Below, piece after piece: positions 1-6,949 of a DNA stretch of 64,000 bases; position 1 is the stretch's first letter; each line of letters opens with the position of its first letter. Both the position numbers and the translations under genes were made by a program. This DNA comes from Eubacteriales bacterium (GTDB lineage Bacteria; Bacillota_A; Clostridia; Lachnospirales; Lachnospiraceae): contig JAUNJL010000007.1 in NCBI GenBank assembly GCA_030533315.1, positions 1 through 64,000 of the forward strand, in the 5' to 3' direction. The notes under the pieces were generated by a model that was not told the DNA's origin, made no database searches, and saw nothing but the letters and a program-made list of their open reading frames with translations.

Positions 1-132
1 AAAAGGATTTCAAGCCATGCCCGAACATATGTTGCTGCAAAACTGTGGCGGCCGTCCGCTTTCGGCCAGTGAAAATGGCACATGTAAACGATCACGGCAT
101 CATGCACTCATTTTAACATTCTCCCATATTTT
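1..132. other. Left-end non-coding stretch
   Basis: I see no convincing gene before the promoter at 133. The stretch is mixed-composition sequence with no recognised RNA motif. It is probably the intergenic region behind a gene outside the window. Confidence 0.4.
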
Positions 133-162
133 TTGCAAGAAATGGAATAAATGTGTTATACT
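133..162 (+). promoter_or_regulatory. Candidate sigma-A promoter of the D,D-carboxypeptidase gene
   Basis: TTGCAA (133-138) and TATACT (157-162) are separated by 18 bp, in an AT-rich stretch. The gene starts at 265, so the leader is about 95 nt. Confidence 0.6.
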
Positions 163-174
163 AAGGTGAGGCAC

Positions 175-196
175 CTGTCACCTTAAACAGTGACAG
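175..196 (+). other. Leader stem-loop upstream of the carboxypeptidase gene
   Basis: CTGTCAC (175-181) and GTGACAG (190-196) form a perfect 7-bp stem with an 8-nt loop, shortly after the presumed transcription start. It could be a 5' stabilising hairpin or an operator; the sequence does not distinguish these. Confidence 0.4.
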
Positions 197-264
197 CCAT
201 TCTGCGCTCTCCCTCTGGGAACGGGCGTCCACTACATTCAGAGATACGGGAGTTATAAGTTACT

Positions 265-1503
265 ATGAGAAAAAGAAAACCTTTGTCCACCCTGCTGCCG
301 GCCCTTTTTCTGGCCGCCTCGCTTTTTGGCCAGACCCCCGTCCTGGGGGAAGAGGCCGCCCCTTCCCCCATCACCACCAACGAAATACCAGGATGGCCCC
401 AGGGCCCGGAGATCACCTCCGCCGCAGCCGTCATCCTGGAGGAGGGCACCGGCACCACCCTCTATGCCAAAAACGCTGACCAGATCCTGTTTCCCGGCAG
501 CACCGTGAAGGTGATGACCTGCCTTCTGGCGCTGGAAAACAGCAGCCTCTCCGACCAGGTGACCATGACCGCCACCGGCGTTTCCGGCGTGACCGACGGC
601 GGAGCCAATATTTCTGCCCAGATGGATGAGATCTTTACCATGGAGCAGTGCCTGTACGCCATCATGGTGGCCTCGGCCAACGACGTCGCCCTCCAGGTGG
701 CAGAGCATGTGGCCGGCTCGGTGGAGGCCTTCGTGGAGATGATGAACGCCCGGGCCGGAGAGCTTGGGTGTACCAACACGGTCTTCACCAATCCCACCGG
801 TCTTCCCGACGAAAACCAGCACACCACCGCCCACGACATGGCCCTGATCATGAAGGCCGCCATGGACAATGAGGACTTCCTTCCCATCGCCCAGGCCAAC
901 GCCTACACCATCACCGCCACCAATGTCTCCGGCGGCGACCGCGCCCTGACCAGCAAGTTTACCATGATCGATCCTGCCTCCGACGGCTACTATGACGGCT
1001 GTATGGGAGGAAAAGAGGGGTACACCGAGGCCTCCGGGAGCACCCTGGTGTGCGGCGCCCAAAGGAACGGTATACGCCTGATCTGCGTGGTCCTGAAGGG
1101 CGCCTCCGGGCAGACCGACGACGAGGCCATTACCCTTCTGGACTATGGCTTTGCCAATTTTACCACTGCCGCCCTGGGAGAGGATGATTTCTCCCTGATC
1201 TCGGGAGGGGAAGTGATCCTCCCCGCCGGGATCGGCCAGGACGCCCTCACCGTCCAGGATTCCCCGGAGGGAGAAAACATCCTGCGCACCTACTCCTTCG
1301 GCGGAGTCCCGGTGGGTACCGCACTGCTGGAAAAGCCCCAGGAACAGGATCAGACTGCCATCCTGGAGGGACAGAAGAATATGGAGGCAGCCCGGGAATA
1401 TTCTGAGAAGCACACCGTTGTCCCCTACATCGTCATGGGGGCCGCTGCCTTCTTCCTCATCCTTCTTCTCTTCATCCGAATGATCAAGCTTATCCGATCC
1501 TGA
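265..1503 (+). CDS. D-alanyl-D-alanine carboxypeptidase (PBP5/DacF-like), with altered KTG motif
   Basis: This is a class A low-molecular-weight penicillin-binding protein of 412 residues, expected to trim the terminal D-Ala from peptidoglycan stem peptides outside the membrane. A signal peptide covers about residues 1-28. The serine active-site motif STVK is at 79-82 and the SAN motif at 137-139. The third motif, normally K-T/S-G, reads KEG at 250-252. A C-terminal hydrophobic helix (about 386-405) followed by basic residues suggests membrane anchoring. The start is preceded by only a weak, distant ribosome site (GGGAG). The gene is on its own on the plus strand and convergent with the polysaccharide locus. 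The family is clear; activity is less certain because of the KEG change. Confidence 0.9.
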   Translation: MRKRKPLSTLLPALFLAASLFGQTPVLGEEAAPSPITTNEIPGWPQGPEITSAAAVILEEGTGTTLYAKNADQILFPGSTVKVMTCLLALENSSLSDQVTMTATGVSGVTDGGANISAQMDEIFTMEQCLYAIMVASANDVALQVAEHVAGSVEAFVEMMNARAGELGCTNTVFTNPTGLPDENQHTTAHDMALIMKAAMDNEDFLPIAQANAYTITATNVSGGDRALTSKFTMIDPASDGYYDGCMGGKEGYTEASGSTLVCGAQRNGIRLICVVLKGASGQTDDEAITLLDYGFANFTTAALGEDDFSLISGGEVILPAGIGQDALTVQDSPEGENILRTYSFGGVPVGTALLEKPQEQDQTAILEGQKNMEAAREYSEKHTVVPYIVMGAAAFFLILLLFIRMIKLIRS

Positions 1504-1620
1504 CCCGAAGAATGGGGGATGGATCCTATTTCCAGCGCACAAAAAGAGCCTTCCTGCAGACTCTGTCAACCCTGTATGTCCCAGGCATGTGGCCTGCGAA
1601 ATGTGCAGGCCTTATGCAGC

Positions 1621-1668
1621 TTCCCTTGTTTTTGCCCTTATGGGCCGGAGCAAGGGAATTTTTTATTC
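1621..1668 (+). terminator. Intrinsic terminator after the carboxypeptidase gene
   Basis: TTCCCTTG (1621-1628) pairs with CAAGGGAA (1651-1658). The loop holds a second GCCC/GGGC stem, and a run of T follows immediately. It is oriented to end plus-strand transcription. Confidence 0.7.
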
Positions 1669-1689
1669 TTCATTTTGAGAGAAAACGGC

Positions 1690-1734
1690 GACAGGGAGCG
1701 CCGTGACCAAAAACGTGTCACAGCGCTCCCTGTC
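1690..1734. repeat. 18-bp inverted repeat (long hairpin)
   Basis: The arms at 1690-1707 and 1717-1734 are complementary at 17 of 18 positions around a 9-nt loop containing AAAAA. No long T tract follows on either strand. Its core GGGAGCGC/GCGCTCCC also occurs in the hairpin at 30968-30999, so this may be a recurring terminator-like element. Confidence 0.6.
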
Positions 1735-1799
1735 TGGGATCCTATGTTTTTCCCACAAACCCTGTCCGGGGGAGAAACTCTTTCCTGATATTTGCCGGT

Positions 1800-2051
1800 T
1801 TACTGGGCATTTTTCACATCCCTCTCCGTGATGGACACCCAATTGATCTCACGTCCGCTTTCAGAATCTGCCAGGGAGATGACTCCGCTGTTGATCAGCT
1901 CTGCCGCCTTTGTGTGCACTCCCCGCCCTCCTGATACACCTCTCCATAGGTTGTCACCTGAGAAGCCGCGCGGTAGTTGTTCACGGCGATGGTGAAGACG
2001 TCCTCATCCTTTAACCGGGGTTCCACCCGCCCAGGTCAGATTCTCGATCCT
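1800..2051 (-). pseudogene. C-terminal remnant of a 5'-nucleotidase / cyclic-nucleotide phosphodiesterase
   Basis: Reading leftward from 2051, the translation runs RIENLTWAGGTP, then after a +1 shift KDEDVFTIAVNNYRAA, then after a compensating shift near 1921 it continues as AELINSGVISLADSESG to a stop at 1800-1802. Phrases of the type NLT..G.PV and VAVNNYRA are typical of the C-terminal substrate-binding domain of the secreted 5'-nucleotidase/UshA/YfkN family. No N-terminal metallophosphatase domain is present. Two single-base indels of opposite effect separate the three segments. The upstream part is fused in frame to the end of the yfhO-like gene, so the remnant was probably left by a deletion. 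The family identification is from memory of motifs. Confidence 0.65.
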
Positions 2052-4472
2052 CAGGATCCAAAACACCCAGATCAGCCAAAAGGCCAGGCTCAAAAAGGCC
2101 CCCTCCCTCAAAAGGGGCGCATGGTAAACCAGTTCCAGGCTGTGGCTTCCCTCCTGGATACCGCAGGCCAGAAAGCCCAGATCTCCCTTCATCAGCGGGG
2201 TCTCCTCCCCGTCCACCGTAAGGGTCCAGCCCTCCTCATAGGGGATCATGAACAGCAGATAGCCGTCACTGGCGGCCTGCACCCTTCCCGTGATGCGGGA
2301 ATCCTTTTGAGGTGCGTCCAGCACTGCCTCCGAGCTTTTCTGAGCCTTGGAGGCCTTCAGGCGCTGGGGCGCCTGCTCCTGCCCCTCCTCCAGAACAAGA
2401 AGGGCGGACAGCAATTTTTTCCTTGTCTTTTTGTCCACCTCCCGAAAGACCTCCTCCGACACCGTCTTGTCATAAAACCTGACCATCTGGCTGCCCCTTG
2501 CATTCTCATACAGATAAACGCTCCCGAACTGCTGAAGGAGAGTATATTTTTCCGGATCCAGCTCCCCGCTCCTGGAGAGAAGATAGCGAACTCCCGTAAA
2601 GGCAGCCAGCCAGTTGTTTTCGGCGTTGTCCCAGAAAACATAGCGGTTTCTGTCAGAATAATACAGGCTGGGACAGCAGGTGCTCACGAAGTCCTTCACG
2701 TTTCCATTCATCACGGAATTGTAGGTGCTGATCCCCCGATAGCCCTGGGCCTGGGCGTCCATGGAGACGGTGGCCGAGGAAAAGTCCTTTTCCACACGAT
2801 AAAAAGAAGGATCCGTCTCCTCCAAATAGTCCAGGGCCCTTTGAATGTCCTCGCTGTAAAGCTCCCGGAAATAATCCTGGGGTTTGGCAAGAAAGGCCCT
2901 GGCCTGTCTCTCCGAGGCCATGCCGGAAACCTCCTCCGCATACCGGGCCAGCTCCTCCCCCATCAGCTCCGGAGGCGTATCCTCCTTTTTCAGGGTCACC
3001 CGGTCCTGGTAGGTGATGCCCCCCTCCGATACCACGTTCACCGCAAGAGCCGCCGTCAGGATAAGCAGCAGGCGGCTGCGCCCTTTTTCTCCCGTGAACC
3101 TTCTCGTCCCAAGAAGAGCCGCCGCCATGACCGTCCCGGTCGCTGCCAGGATGCAGGCGTTGATCCGGTATTCCAGGAACAGGCTGTCCTCATAGCCGGC
3201 CCGGTAAGCCGGGTACATAAACAGGCACACCACCAGCACCCCGATGACACTGATCCCCCCTCCCCGCCGGATATGATCCAGCATCCAGGCCATGGCCATA
3301 AGGAAAAAAGGGATCAGCACGAAGGTATAGCGGTAGGTCGCTCCGGCAAAGGCGTTGAAGGCATAGCCTCCCAGAGGGAGAAGGAGCAGCGCCAGCATGA
3401 AGGCCGCCGCCCCGTACACCGCCCCCTTGACCCGGGCCTGGTATTCTGTTTTCCAGAACAGGAGCAAAAGCTGTACCGCCGAAAACACCGCCAGGGTGGA
3501 GCAGAAAAGCACCGGGGATTCATAGTAATTCCAAAAGCCCTCAAAGGTTTTGTCCCCCAGCTCCTGAAGGTTCTGGAGATTGGTGGAAAAGGGCCGTATG
3601 AGCAGATCCTGATAATACTCCCCCTTTGCAGGAGTCAGACACATTTCCAGGAGCTCCAAAAGGCTTCTTTTTTTGTCCAGACGAGAGGACACGTTCAACA
3701 AAACGGCGGCTGTGGGCAGAAAGACCACAAAGCTCATTCCCAGGCCCAGCAGCATCTGGCAGCAGCCTCCCACAAATTTTTTGCCCCTCTCCCTCCAGGC
3801 AAGCTCCCGGGAGAGAAGGCGGAACACCAGATAGAAGCCCACGGCGATGAGGCACATGTAGGTAAAATAAACACTGTAGATCCCGCAGGCAAACACCGTG
3901 AGAGGAAAGAGAGCCCTCTTCCTCTTTCCCCTCAGACTTTTTTCGCAAAACAGGAGCATCAGGGGAAGGTACACGGTCACCATGCCAAACTGATAATGCT
4001 GCCCCCACACCAGAAGATAGCCGCTGAGGCCATAGCAGTAGGCGGCCAAAAGCTTCCCCTGGCGCCCAAAGGAAAACTGGGACAAAAACCAGTAGAAGAC
4101 CCAGCCCGAGAGCAGGATCTTTCCGATCTGGAGCCACACCAGGAAAAAGAGCATGTAGGCCGGGCCGAAGATCACTCCCAGCCCGTAAAGAAGCATCAAT
4201 GTGGGGTCAAACAGATTCAGATTGAAAATGCTGACGCCAAAGCCGTTGGTGAAGTCCCAAAGGGAAAAGCTGCCCTCCCGCAGGTGATTCACGATGGAGG
4301 CATAGTGCATGGTGTACTGCTGCCAGGTATCTCCCCCCACGTCGTTGAACACCAAAAGCTCCTCTCCAAATATAAAACTTCGGTAAATGATCAGACTGCT
4401 GACAAAAAGAGCGGCAAGGAGCAAAAGCCGCGCCCTTTGCTCCTTGCTCGTATGAAACAACCTTTTTTCCAT
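2004..4472 (-). CDS. YfhO-family multi-spanning membrane protein (GT-C type glycosyltransferase)
   Basis: This 822-residue protein has about 13 hydrophobic segments, an N-terminal GT-C-like membrane half and a large extracytoplasmic C-terminal half closed by a last helix. YfhO-family proteins transfer sugars from undecaprenyl-phosphate carriers to teichoic acid or other envelope polymers, working with a CsbB-type synthase; such a synthase is encoded at 15607-16572 in this locus. ATG at 4472 was chosen because AGGAGAG lies 4-6 nt upstream; a TTG 15 nt further out contains that ribosome site. The last dozen residues (from NLTWAGG onward) come from the 5'-nucleotidase remnant, so the native stop appears to have been lost. 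It is last in the polysaccharide operon. Confidence 0.8.
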   Translation of the reverse strand: MEKRLFHTSKEQRARLLLLAALFVSSLIIYRSFIFGEELLVFNDVGGDTWQQYTMHYASIVNHLREGSFSLWDFTNGFGVSIFNLNLFDPTLMLLYGLGVIFGPAYMLFFLVWLQIGKILLSGWVFYWFLSQFSFGRQGKLLAAYCYGLSGYLLVWGQHYQFGMVTVYLPLMLLFCEKSLRGKRKRALFPLTVFACGIYSVYFTYMCLIAVGFYLVFRLLSRELAWRERGKKFVGGCCQMLLGLGMSFVVFLPTAAVLLNVSSRLDKKRSLLELLEMCLTPAKGEYYQDLLIRPFSTNLQNLQELGDKTFEGFWNYYESPVLFCSTLAVFSAVQLLLLFWKTEYQARVKGAVYGAAAFMLALLLLPLGGYAFNAFAGATYRYTFVLIPFFLMAMAWMLDHIRRGGGISVIGVLVVCLFMYPAYRAGYEDSLFLEYRINACILAATGTVMAAALLGTRRFTGEKGRSRLLLILTAALAVNVVSEGGITYQDRVTLKKEDTPPELMGEELARYAEEVSGMASERQARAFLAKPQDYFRELYSEDIQRALDYLEETDPSFYRVEKDFSSATVSMDAQAQGYRGISTYNSVMNGNVKDFVSTCCPSLYYSDRNRYVFWDNAENNWLAAFTGVRYLLSRSGELDPEKYTLLQQFGSVYLYENARGSQMVRFYDKTVSEEVFREVDKKTRKKLLSALLVLEEGQEQAPQRLKASKAQKSSEAVLDAPQKDSRITGRVQAASDGYLLFMIPYEEGWTLTVDGEETPLMKGDLGFLACGIQEGSHSLELVYHAPLLREGAFLSLAFWLIWVFWILRIENLTWAGGTPVKG

Positions 4473-4503
4473 GTCCTCTCCTTCCAAAAGGTTCTTTTCG
4501 GTC

Positions 4504-6948
4504 TCAGATCCGTTTCAGTGAAAAATCCTGGCTCTTCAGAGTCAGGTTGGGATTGTAATAAGGATCCCCGTCCCTCAGGATCTCAGGCCACCTTTTTTCA
4601 AAGATGGCCATCTCCTTGTTGAACCGGGCCACCTTTTCCGGCGTGTCCTCCAGCCCCCGGGACTTGGATTCGTAGTGGTACAGCTCCGCATAGGGGTTGT
4701 AGACGATGAGATATCCCTCCCTGCGCAGCTTCAGACAGAAGTCGATGTCATTGAAGGCCACGGCCAGCTCCTCCGTCAGCCCGCCCACCTTGTCAAAGGC
4801 CTCCTTCTTCACCAGCATACAGGCTGCGGTGACAGCGCTGTAATCCTGGGCACAGATGATCCTGTGGCAGTAGCCGGTGGTTCCCCTGGGCTGCATGACG
4901 AAGCAGTGGCCGGCAATGCCCCCGAAGCCGATGACCACCCCCGCATGTTGGATGGTATCATCCTCGTAGTAAAGCCTGGCTCCCACGGCTCCCACGTCCT
5001 CCCGCATACAGTAGCCCAGCAGTTCCTCCAGACAGTCCGGGTTGATGATCTCCGTGTCGTTGTTCAGCAGGAGAAGGAACTCCCCATTTGCCCTGGCAGC
5101 CCCAAAGTTGTTGATGGCGGAAAAATTGAAGGGGCCGTCCCAGTACACCACCCGGACCCTGGGATCCGCCGCCTCCAGATCCTTGTAATACTGGAAGGTT
5201 TCCTTCTGCTCACTGTTGTTCTCCACGATGACGTACTCATAATTTTGATAGGAGGAGTTTTTGTCAATGGACTCCATACATCGTTTCAGGTCGTCAATGT
5301 GATCCTTGTTGGGGATCACGATGGAGATCAGCGGATCATAGGGGCGATGGAAGCGAGTCCTGTAAAGCCCCAAAAACTCTCCCTGATAAACCTGGGCGGC
5401 TATCCCCGTGCGCTCATAGTGAGCCTCAATGGCCCGTTTTCCCGCTTCAAAGGCGTAGGTCTTGCTCTCCGGATTCTCCGCCGTGGAATCCTCATGGCTG
5501 CGCCAGTGATACAAAATCTTGGGAATGTGGAAGATCTGCTCCTCCCCCACCGCCTCCACGCAGCGGAAGATAAAGTCATAGTCCTGAGCCCCGTCGTACT
5601 CCCGCCGCAGCATCCCCACCTGACGGATCACCTGACGGCTCACCACGAAAAGATGGCAGATATAATTGACGGTGCAGAGCAGATCCGGGTTGTAATCCGG
5701 CTTAAAATGAGGCTGGAAAAACTTGTGGCCATCCATGGACATCTTGTCCTCGTCGGAGTAGAGTACCTGGATCCCCGGCCTCTCATTGAGGGCCTTCACA
5801 CAGGAAAACAGGGCATGAGGCGTCAAAACGTCGTCGTGATCCACAAAGGCGATGAAATCCCCCGTGGCCGCCTCCATGGCCGCATTGGTGTTCTCCGCAA
5901 TCCTCTGGGGATCCTGGTGGGAAATGACCCGGATCCTCCCATCGGAGGCCGCCGCCTCCTTGAGAAAGGCGGAAAGAGGGGACGGCTCCCCGCTCCCGTC
6001 GGACAGACACAGCTCCCAATTTGGGTAGGTCTGCCCCTGGACGCTTTCGATGAGCTGTGCCAGATACTTCTCCGGTGTCTGATAGAGAGGCACCACGATG
6101 GAGATCTTTGGCTGGAGCTGGAACCGGGCCCGGCGCTCCTTCTCCAGCTCCCCCTTTGTGGGAAGATGGCGGAGGATCCACTTGGAGTAGGGAATCTCCC
6201 TTGTGGAGACGTCCTTAAACTTGGAGATCACCTTGACGGTCAGGGCCGCCGCTCCCTGGTATTTCAGGTAGCGCATCCCCTTCTTCCCATATTTCTCCGC
6301 CTTCCTCGCAAGGATCATGGGCAGCTGCAGGTGTACTACATGCACCGCTCTTCCCTCCCTGCTGGAAAATACCAGGTACAGCACCTTCCCGGACACCTGG
6401 GTAAGCTCCACAAAAAAGCCGGTTTTATCCGGCTCCTCCATCTCCTCGTAGAGCTGCTCCACGTCCACCCGGGCGGTCCTTAAGATCTCTGCCTCCACCG
6501 GCTTTTTGTTCTCGTCAAAAATACGAATCTTGACCGGGCCGTCTCCCACCGCCCAGCCTCTCAGGCGGACGCACCCAGGCTGCACCTTCTCCTCCTCCAG
6601 ATAAAACTGGGGCTTGTTCCTCTTTTTCTCCAGATCCTTCACGGCAATGGAAAACCAGGGCACCCTCTTGTCCGGCGTATCCGCATAGATCCGAAGCTTC
6701 CGAAAGCCCTCCAGGCTTTCCGGCAGCCGGATGGTGGCCGTGATCCGCTCCCCTCGGATGCGGTCCGGATCCTGAAAGCGCTCCATGGCGCTCACAATCT
6801 CCAGCCTGCGGATCTGGGCCTCCACCTGGCTGTCGTCCAAAAAGGCCTGCATCTTCGCCTCCTTGGGCCAGGTTCCCTGAAGGATGTACTGTGTCGAATC
6901 TTTCAAATGAAACCGTTCCTTGGTCACCTCAAATATTTCCTTGTACAT
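4504..6948 (-). CDS. Large double-domain family 2 glycosyltransferase
   Basis: This 814-residue cytoplasmic enzyme probably builds the polysaccharide backbone. Residues 1-260 form a non-catalytic region of beta-rich character with basic linkers. A first GT-A domain starts at about 281 (KISIVVPLYQT) with acidic FVDHDD. A second starts near 545 (LISIVIPNKDH) with LLLNNDTE. Twin GT2 modules with this layout occur in rhamnan and galactan polymerases. The start ATG (6948) follows GAGAGG and comes just after the stop of the upstream paralogue (TGACATG), so translation is probably coupled. It shares much of its sequence with the neighbour, including the ESKSRGLEDTPEK segment. The sugar specificity cannot be read from sequence. 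Confidence 0.85.
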   Translation of the reverse strand: MYKEIFEVTKERFHLKDSTQYILQGTWPKEAKMQAFLDDSQVEAQIRRLEIVSAMERFQDPDRIRGERITATIRLPESLEGFRKLRIYADTPDKRVPWFSIAVKDLEKKRNKPQFYLEEEKVQPGCVRLRGWAVGDGPVKIRIFDENKKPVEAEILRTARVDVEQLYEEMEEPDKTGFFVELTQVSGKVLYLVFSSREGRAVHVVHLQLPMILARKAEKYGKKGMRYLKYQGAAALTVKVISKFKDVSTREIPYSKWILRHLPTKGELEKERRARFQLQPKISIVVPLYQTPEKYLAQLIESVQGQTYPNWELCLSDGSGEPSPLSAFLKEAAASDGRIRVISHQDPQRIAENTNAAMEAATGDFIAFVDHDDVLTPHALFSCVKALNERPGIQVLYSDEDKMSMDGHKFFQPHFKPDYNPDLLCTVNYICHLFVVSRQVIRQVGMLRREYDGAQDYDFIFRCVEAVGEEQIFHIPKILYHWRSHEDSTAENPESKTYAFEAGKRAIEAHYERTGIAAQVYQGEFLGLYRTRFHRPYDPLISIVIPNKDHIDDLKRCMESIDKNSSYQNYEYVIVENNSEQKETFQYYKDLEAADPRVRVVYWDGPFNFSAINNFGAARANGEFLLLLNNDTEIINPDCLEELLGYCMREDVGAVGARLYYEDDTIQHAGVVIGFGGIAGHCFVMQPRGTTGYCHRIICAQDYSAVTAACMLVKKEAFDKVGGLTEELAVAFNDIDFCLKLRREGYLIVYNPYAELYHYESKSRGLEDTPEKVARFNKEMAIFEKRWPEILRDGDPYYNPNLTLKSQDFSLKRI

Positions 6949-6949
6949 G

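Larger units (their letters stand above)
1504..1799. other. Convergent intergenic region with terminator and inverted repeat
   Basis: This gap between the carboxypeptidase stop and the nucleotidase remnant holds a T-tailed hairpin (1621-1668) and an 18-bp inverted repeat (1690-1734). A cysteine-rich open frame crosses it on the plus strand but has no ribosome site and overlaps the terminator. I see no supported gene. Confidence 0.5.

Noticed and set aside
1519..1788. Cysteine-rich small open frame after the carboxypeptidase gene
   Set aside because: It crosses a T-tailed terminator hairpin, has no ribosome site and resembles no known cysteine-rich peptide family.
1977..4622. Very long plus-strand open frame (881 codons) opposite the yfhO-like gene, and similar ones opposite the glycosyltransferases and methyltransferase
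   Set aside because: They mirror the codon pattern of the real minus-strand genes in GC-rich DNA, have no family motifs and no ribosome sites.
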